DNA from: Apostichopus japonicus
Lineage: Eukaryota; Echinodermata; Holothuroidea; Aspidochirotida; Stichopodidae
Direction of reading: 5' to 3'
DNA: 64,000 nt
Assembly (NCBI RefSeq): GCF_037975245.1
Contig: NC_092582.1
Location: forward strand, 17,820,577 to 17,884,576
Under the pieces are notes generated by a model that was not told the origin of the DNA, made no database searches, and saw only the letters and a list, made by a program, of their open reading frames with translations. Both the position numbers and the translations under genes were made by a program. This document shows positions 34,465 through 48,618 of the stretch, in pieces; the stretch's first letter is position 1, and each line of letters opens with the position of its first letter.

Positions 34465-37400
34465 ACTGACTAATTGAAAGAAAACGCAAAATTTTAAAAA
34501 ATGTGAAATTTTTCCACTTCAACCAACTGGAGATTTGAAACAGTCTCTTATATTCTTGTAATTCATGGACCAATGTTAATGGAGTACACAGTAATTCTCA
34601 TTTACCTCTACAGAATAGTCGATATTGACAAAATTTTACAATTCGTCCAGTCTCAATTTCATCGAAATTGAAAACTAACAAATGCCTCCACACACTTCCA
34701 TATTTGCAAGTGCATCAGGAAAATACAAGCTTGTGTCTAGATAAAACTGAAGAGAAAGAGTAGGTAAAATCTACTGCAGAGTAGAATCCCGTTAAAGAAA
34801 AAAAGCTTACTGTTATGAACACCGAGAACTTACAAATTTCATGATTGACATTTCATGGTGGAACTCATTAAATTCAAAACTGTTCTTATATCATAGACAA
34901 AAGGACGTGAACCGAAATTAATGAAAAATATGTGTCTGCTCTAATTCCTGTACGTTTCATTTTACAAATTATGATACCCATGATCGCTATTATCCACGTG
35001 TTGTGGAAAATTCTCTTCCTGGGATCCCTATGTGAGGCAAATACTACTTCCTTGTTTTAATAGGGATCAGCATTTTGCTGCCAGTAAATTTTTCAATATG
35101 CATGTAGTACTGTATGTATGCATAGCGGTATCGGGAGGCATAGATGTAATTAAGTCTGCAGTGCGGCAATTTTTGTCATTGACCACTTTGCTAGTTTTGA
35201 TTGGCTACAAGGTCTACCAGCCTCATGTGGGTCTGCTCTTGGTGAGGTCCTAGGAACATCGTCTCAAAGGGGACTAGAATGGCTACTTGTTAAACCATTC
35301 TTCATGGCTTTAAATGAAGCTATACGTTTTGTATATTATACGGCAACTGCCAACTATCCTCTTAAGCTAATTCTATACCTAATACTGTTAATTAAGTACT
35401 ATATAAGTGACTGTTGGTATATACAGTACTAGCAACAATTTTAGTTAATTGATCATTTATTTGATGATATTTGAATTGGCAAAGCCCATAACAATGTAAC
35501 TTGTGCAAACTACTAGTCACAATTTTTAAATTCAAATAATGAAGTACAGTACATACTACATAGTACATTCATATTTTTATTTCTTAAATTATTTTGTTTT
35601 TGAAATATGTCTGGTCAATTAAACATTGAGAATGAATCAAAAACATTATTTACTTGGATATGAAGATTCACATTAATGAAAAAGACAGAAGAGTGTTTTA
35701 GTACAATTGTTAAATTTGCAGTCTTATGTTGAATACAGTAATGCTCTGTAGGTTTGTTAAAATTGCAGCAAAAAAACAGAAAGTTGCTTTAGGTAAATTT
35801 AGTGTGTCTTAAATTGTCAGTTTTTAATTTATACTAAAAGGAACAAAGAAAGTTCTGTACAGTATATATTTGCTTTTGGACTTCCTTGCCCATCACTTTA
35901 AAACTTCCTCACAAAATCATAAAACCTGATTTAGACTTTGGGAGAAACATACAAGAATCAAAAGAATATGGTGCATTATCTACACATTTCTTTAGTTTCA
36001 AGGTTAGCAATGTTTAAATTCCATTTCATATTGGGAATGTCATTTTTCTCTGCTAACAACGATATTTAGAAAGTGAGAGACATTAAATGGTCATTTTTTC
36101 CTCAAGTACAACATAGGATATGAGATCTGGTTCAATTTTGTTTGTTCTTGTGTATCATGCATTCACACCAAGCATAGTTTATAGTGTCTATGCTTACTAA
36201 ATGTTTACTTTAGATAGAGTAAATGTGGATCTGGACCTTTAAAGGGATACTGTATCTCTTTAACTATGCATTGTAGTCACAAGTTGTAATACAATACCAA
36301 ATCTACCGGTAAAGATTTAGCAGTGCATTCTATACATACAGTATGACAAACAAAGTCTGTATACATGTGTTTGTACAGTCACAGTGGTGTACGCACTGTA
36401 CGGTAACTTCACACACTGTAGCATATATATGTAACTGCACTGATGGACATTGTAGTTGCCGTGTTTGAAAATCAAATTGTCACCACTTTTTTTTAAATGC
36501 AATTTCAATCCATACAGTCTTCATGACACCAGCTCTGATCTTCATATGCCAGAAGGAAACATCAAGGTGGTAATCTGAGGCACTTTCTTAAATTATTTCA
36601 TGAATGTACCAGAATGACACTGTAAAATACATGCACAAAGTAAGGGAACTTTTTTTCTTTGATTTTGACTGTCTTGATTCAACATATATCATTTTGGTAG
36701 AATCTGATCAAAGAAATGGTGAAATCACATAATTGTAGGCTGAAACTAAGCCACAGGGCAAATCAAAGACCACATCATTACCTTTGACCTTTCAAAGAAC
36801 AATTGTAGCATTAGCATCACAAAGTTAACGTATACCATCTGGTCATACTCACAAATATATAGCTAGGACAGAAAGACACCTGAAGTGCTTCAAACATGCA
36901 TGCACTTCATGTTCATTATATGTACAAAACATTTTAAGAGTACTTTAATGAGCATTTTAAAATTTCCCGTAGGTACAGCATACATCTAATAGGAATAGAC
37001 TTTATGGGGCTCTCCTCTCTTGGAATGTGGAACAAGATATAATGTATTAAATATTGCATTAAATATACAGGTACTGTAGTATCTGTACCTGTACCTGTAA
37101 AAGATCTCAGCAGTTCTTTAATAATATGCAATACACTGCCTCTTCATATGCTAAATCAATGTCAAGAACAAAAATAAACAATAATGTTGTTTGCTAACAT
37201 TTTTTAGATCAACAGGTGCTTGTTGAATCAGTATAATATTATAGCTTCTGATACCAGTCAAATATTTACATGTTGATCTAAAGACAGATTAGAACTGTCA
37301 AGCTATATTTTAATCAGGTACACGGATCAGTCGACTCTTAATAGAACTTGTGCTGAGAAGATTGCATAGAAAGAGCACATGTCGAAGAGTACAAGCGAAG

Positions 37401-37900
37401 AGGGATATTGCAAGAGCTTTTGGCAAAGAGCAAATCTGGGGTTAATAAAATTTGTATAGCAACAAATGTGCTTCTTCTGCTACTATTAGGCCTACGTTAA
37501 TTAATTCACTCACTGAAGGATGTAAGATACCATGGAAGGCTACGTCTCAATCTCACCATCCTAAAAGCTAAAAGGGTTACGATGAGATTTAATTCAGGTT
37601 TACAAAATTTTCTATGGTTTTGGCAACATGTAATTTAGCCTTGTGACTTATTCAGTATTTCCAATGGTAGGAGTACTAGCCTAAACATGGTCATTGTTTC
37701 AAATTGCATAAAGTTTGATTAAGCATTCATAACTATACATAACAATGGGTTGTGAAGGAATGGAATTATTTACTTGAGTGGTATGTGTCAATAGACTTAG
37801 CAATGTAACTTTTAGGCAAGTATTTTGAGAACAGCAACTGGGCATCATGTTACTATGTTTCCTTCTCTTCATACAGCTATAGACTGCAAAGCCACCAGAG
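34465..37900. other. Gene-free intergenic DNA
   Basis: AT-rich with many TGTACAGTA-like short words, but no array, exon or recognised element. Confidence 0.45.
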
Positions 37901-37914
37901 AGATGTAGCGTAGC

Positions 37915-38180
37915 ATTTGGATGGGCTTATGCACAATCGACTATTATCTCCACTCCGCATCCGAGCATCCACGTTCTCACCTTAACGTCTTGGACTTAGC
38001 TTTCTGCACTCCTTATATGAGCATCCGTGCATCCACTTCAGAATATTAGACTTAGATTCTTTTAATATATGCATGAACAAGCAATTCCAACATCACAATA
38101 CTGGGTCATTCTCGAATTAAAGTTTCCTGTATACTCAGATTTCCCACTCTGCATCCAAGCATCCACTCCAGCATCATAGT
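37915..38180. repeat. Degenerate short repeats with GCATCCRAGCATCCAC
   Basis: Several loosely spaced copies of CCACTCYGCATCCRAGCATCCACTYC and CTTGGACTTAG blocks occur between about 37955 and 38185. They look like the relic of a tandem array. Confidence 0.5.
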
Positions 38181-38514
38181 CTTGGACTTTGCCTAGATTC
38201 ATATAATTTTGATAACTTGGAATGTGATGGCAACAGGGGTGTATACAGTGAGCACAATAATATTAACTGGGCATTCGCGCATCCGGATGTTAGCATAGGC
38301 CATGTGGCCCTGCATTCTATAGTTACTCCCCTTTTTCTGCCATTTTATTGATGGGGGCTGTTTGTCCCACTTGATTATTTTCTTCCCTACTAGTGTAATT
38401 ATTAACCTCATCACAGGTGACAGAAATCTGACATGTCACATACATGAAATATATTCTTTTAGGGGCCAAAGTTGGGCTGTTACTGTTACTGTCAAAGACT
38501 GGCACTAGTATCAG

Positions 38515-38567
38515 TGATGGCCACACAGTAATATGCGAATATACATATTATTACTGTGTGGCCATCA
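38515..38567. repeat. Short inverted repeat (hairpin)
   Basis: TGATGGCCACACAGTAA (38515-38531) is repeated as its exact reverse complement at 38551-38567, with a 19-bp AT-rich loop. It could be an isolated hairpin or the remains of a small inverted-repeat element. Confidence 0.85.
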
Positions 38568-39079
38568 TCGAAATCGGGAGCGCCTTCGGTGTAAAAAAGC
38601 CTTGCCAAGGTTTTAAAATCTAACTGTTACTAATTTAGTCCTATTGTGTTTGACGTTACTCGTTACCTGGCCTAACTAGTATAACTGGAGACTGGCTCTA
38701 ACCCAGTCAGTAGTATGCTAATATTACTTTTAAGTACTACTTATACTAGTGTAATATGTTTGTTAAGTGTTACTACTGTTAGTGTTACTGTGAGTTTGAC
38801 TAGGACTGGGTACGAGAAAAGGTGTTCATATATTTTCGTGCACTTTGGAAGTACACACAAAATTAGCATAAGTAACCTTGCAATCGTAACCACTTCATTA
38901 ATAAAACTTAAAGTTAGATGCGACCGCTTAAAGAAACTTGAAAAAGGTTTGATTGGCTACTGGACGTGATCGATATCTAATGACAATCTAAAGTAGGCCT
39001 AGGCCTCAAGTTACGTCTTCACCATAGCAGAAGGAATGGGAACTTGAAGTCGAAGACATCAATGTTGTAGAAGACTTAC

Positions 39080-39480
39080 CGATTTACGAACAATCTTATA
39101 TCAATGTAAATCCAAGCGCTTATATGGAATAGATACGATTTTCAAGGCAAAATATGTAAAGTAAATAGTCCAATCAGAATATCTGAGTGACTTCTTCAGT
39201 GCTTGCTGTACAATTCGTTACTCTTACTACTCTGATCACAATGTTTGTTTCACTGCACTGTACACTGTTTACCGTATATTGCAACATGCGCAAACACACC
39301 GTACACCAACACAGTAGAAACAACATGTAGATGCGAATGCAGTTATTGTGCTGGGGCACTTCAAAATTGTTGCTACGATGGAGCGCCATTGTAGACATGC
39401 GCCAACGTCATCGCATCTGCGTTGTTCGAAGTCGAATGCGTGGGAGATCTTGAGGAGTTTAAAGTGAATCACTGCTAGAG
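39080..39480 (-). promoter_or_regulatory. Possible orphan first exon/promoter
   Basis: A strong minus-strand donor, AAATCG|GTAAGTCTT (exon end 39080), lies just downstream of a locally CpG-richer stretch (about 39350-39440) in an otherwise CpG-poor desert. It could be the 5' exon of a long non-coding RNA or a remote 5' UTR exon of AKNA. No coding frame supports it. Confidence 0.2.
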
Positions 39481-39510
39481 TTTATAAGATGTCATATCAT
39501 CTCGAGCATT

Positions 39511-39866
39511 GGCGTAGGAAGATACTTTTGAGTGGGGGGGCTGAAGACTGAGGGCCGGCCTGGGGGAGGGGTCTAAGGGGAGGGGTGTCCCCCTCCCCTT
39601 TGGAATTTTTTTGCATTTCCAGGTGGCCTCAGATGCAATTTGGTGCAATATAGCACACTTCAACTCCCACTCCATTTTGTAAAGAATTTTGCATTTTCAC
39701 CTGGCCTTAAATGCAATTTGGTGCTCCAAATGAGATTTTTTTCTCATTTGGAAATGAAAAAGGGGTTTTCTGACATGCGGAGCGGGGGGGCGGAATGATA
39801 CTTCCGCCCCCCATATTTTTCACTGGGGGGGCTGGCGCCCCCCCCCAGCCCCCCGGTTCCTACGCC
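39511..39866 (-). mobile_element. 356-bp GC-flanked miniature element, copy 2 (inverted)
   Basis: Reverse-orientation copy of the element at 34109-34464, with termini GGCGTAGGAAG and TTCCTACGCC and the same ordered internal blocks. Both copies span about 356 bp. Long G/C homopolymer runs lie just inside both ends. Confidence 0.82.
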
Positions 39867-40149
39867 CTTGATCTCGAGTGTATAACCTAGGCATGGCGTG
39901 GAAGTAAACCGGCAGAATGACTCCGGGTGACACATCTTGCTCCAGTCCGGAACGTATAAACAAAGTTGGGTCAATGATGTACGCAAATGTGGAGGGCGCT
40001 AGGGTGGGGCATCATGGGCATGGCTCCGCCTCCCATCGTCATTCTGGGGGAAACGGTTCAGAAAGAGGGGTTGTTACTCTTCAGTCGGGAGAGAATTAGA
40101 CCTCTGCTATAGAGGTGTACCAAACATAAATATCAAATGTATTGACTGA

Positions 40150-40330
40150 CACAGCCATGGGCGCAGATCCTGGTGGGGACAGCGGGGCGCATCCCCACAA
40201 ACTTTTTCAGTGGTGGGGACATGATATACTGTGTCCCCACTAATTTGTCTTGACCAAACGTTGCATTTCAAGTTCCCCTGTATTGAACTTTGGCGCAGTT
40301 TGACCCAGCATTGTGCAAATGACATGCAGC
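40150..40330. repeat. Probable dispersed GTGGGGAC-rich repeat
   Basis: Starts GGGCGCAGATCCTGGTGGGGAC and contains GTGGGGACATGATATACTGT and GTCCCCAC. The internal symmetry and base composition differ from the surroundings and suggest an old mobile element. No second copy is in this window. Confidence 0.35.
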
Positions 40331-40529
40331 AGTTCTCATTTTATTATATTTATCACCGTTGTTAAATCTTGGACGGAAATCGCATTTGCAGCAGTCTATA
40401 ATTATTTTCTGGGAGAGGACCCCAGACCCATCGTATACGAAAGTCTACTTGGATTATTTGTCCCCTGATTTTTTGCACGGCAGACGCCCATGTATAAACT
40501 AAATTTCTAAGCCATGAGATCTAAATTTA

Positions 40530-40660
40530 AGGAGGTTTGGGAGCATCATTGGGTCTGGGAAGTGTTATTTCCGGCGATCTGGGAGGTATATTTGCCAAAA
40601 AAATTATTGTACGCTACGCGCGAACCCATGGTAGCGCTCCACTTAGATAGTATCTGAGAA
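40530..40660 (-). repeat. GC-rich dispersed repeat fragment related to 63.6-64.0 kb
   Basis: GGAAGTGTTATTTCCGG and TGTACGCTACGCGCGAACCC match in reverse complement the GGAAACAKCACTTCC and GGTTTGGCGCGCGTAGCGTACA blocks at 63.6-64.0 kb. Confidence 0.6.
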
Positions 40661-43600
40661 CAGACACGTGTCCCCAACATTACCCAAGACTGATCAGTGC
40701 CCATGGACACAACCTTGCATTGGAGTTAATTATAGACCCAATCTATTCTCTACATGCCTCAGAATCCACCATTTGGCGTCTAAATTTTCTATTCTTTTAC
40801 AGGGAAGACCCAGATTCCTTACATGAGAATAATTTCAAGGCAGGACCAACCCTCCTTTACAGCATCCTTCACTTGCATGTGACCTTTCCGTGTAGGGTCA
40901 GCCCCTACCCTAGTAAATCAGTCAGGCAATTTTAGAAACCCTGCCAGCATGAATCCTGCACATGCATGCCACTGAACCATAACACTCGAGGAGAGGAGAG
41001 GAGAGGAGAAGAGTGCTACACACTTGCATTATCGGATAATCACCGGGACTGGTCGGAGCTCTAGGTGGGTGAGGAAGGTACTCAAATATTTGGGGGAAAT
41101 TTACGTGCATCTTTCTCATGAACGTAAGACATAAACATATTATAATAATAATAAGTAGAGGTTTGATATATCCTTTATCAGCGTGAAAGAAGACTTGAAG
41201 AAGCATAAAACTAACACAATGTACAAAGTCAGCTTTCATTGAGTGCTTGGAGTTACACTTTTGTATCTGTTCGTTGATTTATATTCATTGCGAAAGAGAC
41301 GTTCTTTTCAAATGTCATTCGCTGAAATGTGAAAGTATTTAGCTAATAGCTTGCATATTATTGATCAAATAAACACTGCACTTTTGCTTTCAACGTGAAG
41401 GTACAAAAGGAACTCCAGCAAAGGAAAAATCAAACAAATTTAATGGCACTATGCAACCTCATGACAAATTTGTCGTACGACGTGGGCATTTCTCTATTTC
41501 ATTTTTGTTAGTTTTGCTACATGAGCGATATCAGAATGACTTTTGGGACTATTTCTCTCCTACTCCCCACCCAGAGTCTATCCGTCCTGCTTTCAGATAA
41601 GAAGCTGGAAATAATGTTCACCAATGACATAGCTCCACCCCTCCACTTCTTAATTCGTATGAAATACGATGGGTTTTTAGAGTCCGTTAGACGTCTGTGT
41701 TCTGCATTTTTCAAAGCATTGGTTTTCTCGAAGTTTGATAGAATCATGCCATAGCCCACGGGTGCAACACTCTTTCCAGGAAAGCTCTTTCCTTGTCAAT
41801 GAAATATCCATTCGTTCGTTTTCTTGGATGGGCTTACTAGTATTACAAGTGTATTTCCTTGATTTCGCAACAACAGTTTGCGGGCATGAAAGCACAGCGT
41901 ACATACGAGTCTGGCGCAGAGCCACATAAAAGAGGGGGCTATATCAGATTATACGTATAAATAATGTGCACACGACGGTTCTTGTCGTAGTGTGTACGTC
42001 TTGACAGGTTTTTTTAAATGATCTTCACTTGATCATTTGGTGACTTTTCATGAACAGTTAATTAAATAAGTAATTAAATATGCCTTACGTATGTTTCTCT
42101 GAACGTTTAATAGGCTGTACGTTAATCGTTAGTGTTTGCTCTGAGGAGAAATAAAACCAAATTATTTTGCCTTTACTGTGACATTTAAATGTCTAATTCA
42201 GCCCTTGTCTATGTCGGGGGGGGGGGGGGGGAGGGGAGGAGGATCCAAGCTTCTTGGAAAGTAGGCTACTTTTGAAAACTTTTAGCAATTTTAGTGTGTT
42301 AAAATCTGGAGCCAAATAGGTTTAGCATTTTTCGTCTAAGCTGTTGTAAAGGATTTGAATGTTTGGAATATTTATAGGCATGCCATCCATAATTTTGTAG
42401 CAATCCTTGTCTTCACATATTTTCTTGAAGAAATATTACCGACCACAGCTGGTTTTCGAACTTTGCCCTGTTGACATTATGAACTATGTATTCTGTTAGT
42501 CGCCAGTGCGAACCCACGAACTAGTTATTGACGTCGATCAGAGCTTTACATAAAGTTTTCAGGTATTGAACTCTGGAGACCTTTAGCCTCCATGAAGGCC
42601 AAAAAAAGCCTTGCAGTAAGATGGAGTCACATACCAAGTATGAAATGAATCCAAAATGTATTTTTCATGTTTAATTTTTTCATGCCAAGACATGCACACA
42701 AACAGCCTAGTATACTTTCACAAAAACTGGCCTGATGAGAGGAAGGGGGGGGGGGGGGAGAATCGGGTTGAAGGGAAGCTATTGATTTGGAGCCTGGGGT
42801 CAATTAGTGGGGGGCACATGGGGAGCAAGGGATAAAGAAAGAATGAATTTGAATCTTCCTAATATATTTTAAGGTAGTCAGTATTGTCCCCCAATTATGA
42901 TTAGAAATTCAGATAAAGGTCACTAATGCTCGGATTATTTCAACAGGCAATCAATTATCTCCATCATTGAGACATGTGTAATTGTCTAATTGAACCCTGC
43001 TCTGTGTCTGGATATTATTCAAAGCATCAGAGCTTCTAGGAACTGAGTACTTTTGAAAACTTAATTGTAGTGATTCTCAACATGCTAAACTTTCGGGGGC
43101 CAATACTGACAAGCTTTAAAGGAAATATGATGCCCCTTGACATAGATTCAAAAAATCAAAGATTATGACTTAAATAAAGGTGTACAAGACAGTTAGATAA
43201 ATTTTCAACTCCCTTTATTGAAATGTTTTTCCTTACATACAACTCCTTTTACATGGGGAGTTTATATGTCAAGTAACTTGCAAACAAAGTCAATTTTTTA
43301 ATACAAACAAGGAAAATTAAGTATGAGGTGTGTTTCTCTGTTTGGGGGGGGGAGGGGGAGGGGGGGAGGTGGGGGGAGTTTCTCCACCATCATTTTCTTC
43401 ACTGTAATTTTTTCATTTTTTGGTAATAAGATTACTGCATACAATGAAGGCCTACTTAAACAAAACCCTTTTTCCCCCCTCTTTTTGCAATGAAAGTGCT
43501 ACGTGATACTTTTTATTTCTTACAAATATTTTGACAGGTGCAAACAAATTTAAACAGATTCATTTTCAAATTCAATACCGCATACACTGTTATATAAAGA

Positions 43601-46600
43601 TAAATAATGACACCAGCAGAATCTATCTGGATTTCTTCCTTGACGCAAAAAAGTACTTTTTTTTCGTTACAAAAAATGATTACAACTGAAGATAACATAT
43701 GGCAAAACAAGACTTATAATGACATTCTTGTAAACCCAAACAGGAAACTTTAAATTAAACAGAAATAGAGTAGAAGATGATAAAAAATATATATATAAAT
43801 ACAAACAGAATAGCTAATGTAGTTATGAATTTCCAGATATTCAATATGATGGTTTTTTTACAAGAAACTATGTAAGTTAGCTTAAACCTCAACCTTTGTT
43901 GCAAAGTCCTCTCACCCCCTCCCAAGGCCACCCTTCCCACCCTAGGACCTCCTTTCTGTCCCCTAAATATGTTATATGATACAGAAGTGTAGGTCTATTA
44001 ATATTCCCCCTCCCCACCCCTGCCCCTTCATCTCACTTAGCTCAGTATACAGCGATTTGCTACGGTTCGTATATCATACACCTCCCCAAATATAATGGTT
44101 CTATTTACACACAACTTATAACAACGACCAGATCATGTTTCTTAAACAAACAACTAATGTAAACAAATTTATAAAATAGACAGAAGATAAAGGAATATTA
44201 TTTAAACCTTTCTTAATTTAATATCAAATAAAATTGAAAACTTTTGCATTTTCATTTCAAGTTATCGAACAAAACAAAAAAAACAAAAAAAAACTTCCTC
44301 AAAGTAAATGAATGGGAAAATAGAATCTAACGCTACACATATCGTGATAAAGAGACAACCGGGGCGCTCCAGCCACGCCCGAAAAATTAATAGAGGGCAC
44401 CGTCACATCGGTCCTATCCTGGTTCCACCAAACATGACAAGCACAAATTCGTCAGGCTTGCAGCTTGTGAGCACCTTGACGTGATTTTTCGCGATGTAAT
44501 TCTTATTCAGAGATCATTAAGCAGTACAGACATTAGGACCGATATTACAGCGCAGTCTTTTGACCTGCTGGAGCGTCTCGTTCTTTAACCAATATATCTG
44601 TACTGGTCAATATTCAAACTTTTACTGACTCAAGTCACGTGGTTGACTTGAGGCACTGTATGATTCTCTATGGAGCAAAACATAAGCCTCCATAAATCAT
44701 GAACATGAGAGGAAACAAAAAGACTTGTGAACTTGTTTAAGTCATTTCACTTTTCCAACTTCTTGAATCACGTCTTGAATCGCTACAACGATGGTAATTT
44801 GCTGATAATGGACCCAATTTCTACATCAGCGTTTAATCTTGGTGGAAACCCACTGACAATTCTTAGGTCATCAGCACTGGTCTTAAAGGTGCTGACTCTC
44901 CACATCACCTTGACCTTCATGCAAGTTCAGATTAGAGAAAACAAATAAATATTGCCTCAGTGAGGAAAAAATGTCTCACTTCTCACCTTGGTATCTTTCC
45001 TTCAATAACCATTTTTAAGGCTTATAATTATACTAAATCGGTTTGACTTTCTTTACACACAAGGCACAGGTAGATTAGAAAATGCATTCTTAAAATAAAT
45101 TTGAAATTATGTTGCTATTACAGGGAATTGGCAAATTTCAACATAGGTACAAGTTATTGACTCGATTGATAGACTGATCAACGGAATGATTGAATTCCAC
45201 TTTAGTCTTTGATCTGTACACGAAGATGGACAACCATCAAAGGGCAGAAATTCTTTAGAAATCTGGCCGCATATTCACCCTTAAGTTATTAGCCTTCTAC
45301 GAATGCTTTTGATAGTTAACTGTGCTTGGCTTTTATCATTCATTTCAATTTGGAATTCTGTACAAGAAGGAATACCTTAGTTTATGTAGAAAGGCAAAAC
45401 CTGCATTAGCAGATTCTTATCCATAGAATATGGTCACTGACATTCTTTCCTCTTCTTAATATACCATTATTTACAATTTGTAGTTAACTGCTACTTAGGT
45501 AAGCTATATGATAGATACACTGTGATAATTTTTGCAAAATATTTTTTTTTAATCTATGCTAAATCAGTTCATGAAAAAAAAAACACATTTCTTACATTTC
45601 ATCTACCAATTTTTGCTAATTTATTTAGCAAAACGATAACATAAATTACGATACAGAACAATTAACAGTTGCACAGTGAAATTACAACCATCCAAGGATG
45701 AATCAGGAGAGTGTGGACTAAAGATGGCTGCACAATGTACAATTGAACATGACCTGACTCAACTAGAACTTGGTATCGTGAAAAAAAAGATATTTGTGTT
45801 CAGGATTCCCACATTTAGCCAGTATAAAGTCATTAAAGGCTTCAGTGGTGAAATCTTGACAAGTAATGTTTTCCTAACTGGCAAGCAGCGACGGTCTTGT
45901 AGCTTGCGTCAGCTCATGACTGTAGCTGTCCAGTTTCATCGAACGTCACCGATCACTAAGACATTATTTTGCATATACCCTATCGGTACTTAATTGTGTG
46001 CTTTATCAGCCTTGCAGTGTACCTAGGTTCAGTTATACAACTATGGGTCTTGAACTCATTTTATGACTTTTGAAAACTCGTAAAAACAGTCGAGGTAAGT
46101 TTTTTTATCAGTTTTTGATTGGCCAATGTGCAGCTGGATCTGAGTGTTGTGAGAATGGGGTTTGTTTGACATATTTACCAACACATTAAAATTAATTAAT
46201 GTAACAACTCCAGTTGTAATTATGCAAATTAGCAAGCCATAACATAAAACACAAATTAACTGGTGTGGTTACAACATCCATTGAGATGTAGCAGGGAAAG
46301 TGCTGATTTAAGATAGACTATAGTACTATGTGAGTGAAAGTTGTAAGCATATTACCAACACAAAGTAAATGTTATTAATAAATGCAATTCATTAAAAGAG
46401 CAATTATCTAATAACAACGCCATAACATAAATGATTGTCAATTAAAAAATGCATCAATTAACCGGTGTGATTACTCATATCCACCGATAAAGCAGTAAAG
46501 TGCTGTCTAACATAGATTGTGGCTGCTAAATGAATGAGGTGTTTCTTCGTATTTCCAACACATAGTTACATTACCTAAAGTATATAATTACAAATTGCAA

Positions 46601-48100
46601 TGGTATGATGCAAGAACCTCTGCTAAAAAACATGAAATTCAATATTTCTCAAATTTTTGGCATTGAAATTCATCACGGTATGTAAAAATGTTAATGTCAC
46701 TGTGAGGGCTTACATGGCCAATTCCTACTTGTACACTTGTGAAATCGTAAACTGGTGTTAGCTCCATATACAAATAAACATAGCAACTTACAAGCATTTT
46801 TTTTCCCCCAATCAATTTACATCTACAAAACATTTTATATTTGGAATGTCTGCTTTGGCCATACATCATAACAGCCTCCAGTTCCAGATGACAACAATCG
46901 TTCAAAAATATGTAGATTTGTAGAAACTTATTATAGACTTATTTTCCATAGTACTTGCTAATGATGAAACAGAGATTCTTAAATGCTGTGAGATGTGATC
47001 ATTACATAGACTTGACTTTCCAGTTGTTCTTTTCATCTAAAAAGCCAAGTTTTTCATTAATGTTGTTGACAAAGCACATCACTTCAGAGCATTGTTTATG
47101 CAAAGTAATCGTACCTGATAAAGCGGCCTGTAAATCACATGACTTGGAAGATGAAAAGCATTTAACTGAATCTCAAGTATGTCATGGGAGGATATTACAT
47201 CCGGAGAGAGAGAGGGCGATGTTTCTCAATCTCCATCTGTAACACCTCCATGCACCTGGTGGCGCAACCACCATTTTGGAGTGAGTGGCTTAAATGTTAT
47301 GTCACCCATGGAGGTGTTTCTCATCACTCCTCTGAGAAATTTTGGTAAAACGGAGCAGGTTTAGATGCAAAATGGTACCATATTGTGCAACTTTTGAAAA
47401 GTATTTTAGGTTGCACCATACATGATACATGTTATAATATTTACATGCTTTACACTAGCAATTTTGTGCTTTAGTCTGTCATTCAGTGGATGAAATGAGA
47501 GGAGGGAGGGGAGGGGGGGGGGGAGAGAGGGGCAAGGGATCAACAATGGTTGAAATCCAATGCCACTTGTCCTTGACAAATTTGTAATACATGGTAACGA
47601 GACATGTAGTATGGGGCCATATATATTGAGCTTTTCATGTCTTCCGGGGGGCTGACCGAACGATCTTTTTGATAGTCAAGACACTGTGATTTGTAATCCC
47701 CTCATCTCACACTCCTCAAACCATGAATGAAGTATGAAATATAGAAACAAACCTGGCCTGCTAGAAGTGGCATTTTAATGGTTTACTGGATTATGATCAT
47801 ATGTTTGTGCAAGCTTACAGTCACACATTAAGTAGTATTATTGATGTGAATCGAAATGTTAGATTGGGAACTTTCTTTAAATTTAACAAGAGAGAGAGAG
47901 TAAATCAGTGTACGGGCATTGGAGGAATGAAATTTGAATAGTTTAAAATATTTCCAAAAAACCCAAATAGATTGATGAATTTAATTTAATCAATGTAATA
48001 TTTCTCTTGCAAAATGATGGATAACTCATAAATGAACTATTTCAACAGGTATTAATATAAGATATTGTAACTTAGAGAGCCCTGCATTATCAATTCCTCT
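40661..48100. other. Gene-free intergenic DNA with poly-G tracts
   Basis: No supported gene. Notable are G runs of 9-18 near 42217, 42747, 43344-43375 and 47510, a mononucleotide-rich stretch at 43900-44030, and a GC-richer block at 44350-44600 without a long open frame. A 105-codon plus frame at 45676-45993 has no family resemblance. Confidence 0.5.
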
Positions 48101-48618
48101 ATTTATTTCAAATTATTAATAACTTGATGTAAAAAAAAAAATCATAATTTTTTTGAGAATTATTGATTTTCTGAAATTTTGATTAGTAATTCATTTTTGT
48201 AGATAATCCAGAAATTACTCTGATATTATAATATCAAAAAAAAAAACATGGCGTTGCAAATGGCGAATATATCTTCAGACAGATCTTGAAGTTGTACTGG
48301 TACGCGGTACATTACTGAGACCAATTCCATGACAGAAGTAACAATAATCTCTCCAACCGAATCAAAATAATCTTCATATTATTACTATTACCAGACTAAT
48401 GCTATATTGATAATTGGAACATAATCAACAAATGCACCTGTTGACTTCTACTATCCTATCATCTTTGTACAAGATGTTCCAGCCCATACCAAACAGATAT
48501 TCCATTCTTCCCGAAAATTCTCACTCACGATCCGCGATATAACTTCCATTCAGTCTTCACCTGTTGATGGAATGGCCATCTGTCTTCAATTTCTCTTGTT
48601 CCCAAAACCAATTTCTGC
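48100..48618 (-). other. Probable 3' UTR exon of the pogo-derived gene
   Basis: A minus-strand acceptor CTTTTACAG precedes 48618, and a donor ATG|GTGAGT lies just after the stop codon at 49621. Together they predict a final non-coding exon. A minus-strand AATAAA near 48104-48112 could end it. The 3' boundary is a guess. Confidence 0.4.

Noticed and set aside
45676-45993. 105-codon plus-strand frame
   Set aside because: No family resemblance, no splice context, and similar in length to other chance frames in the desert.
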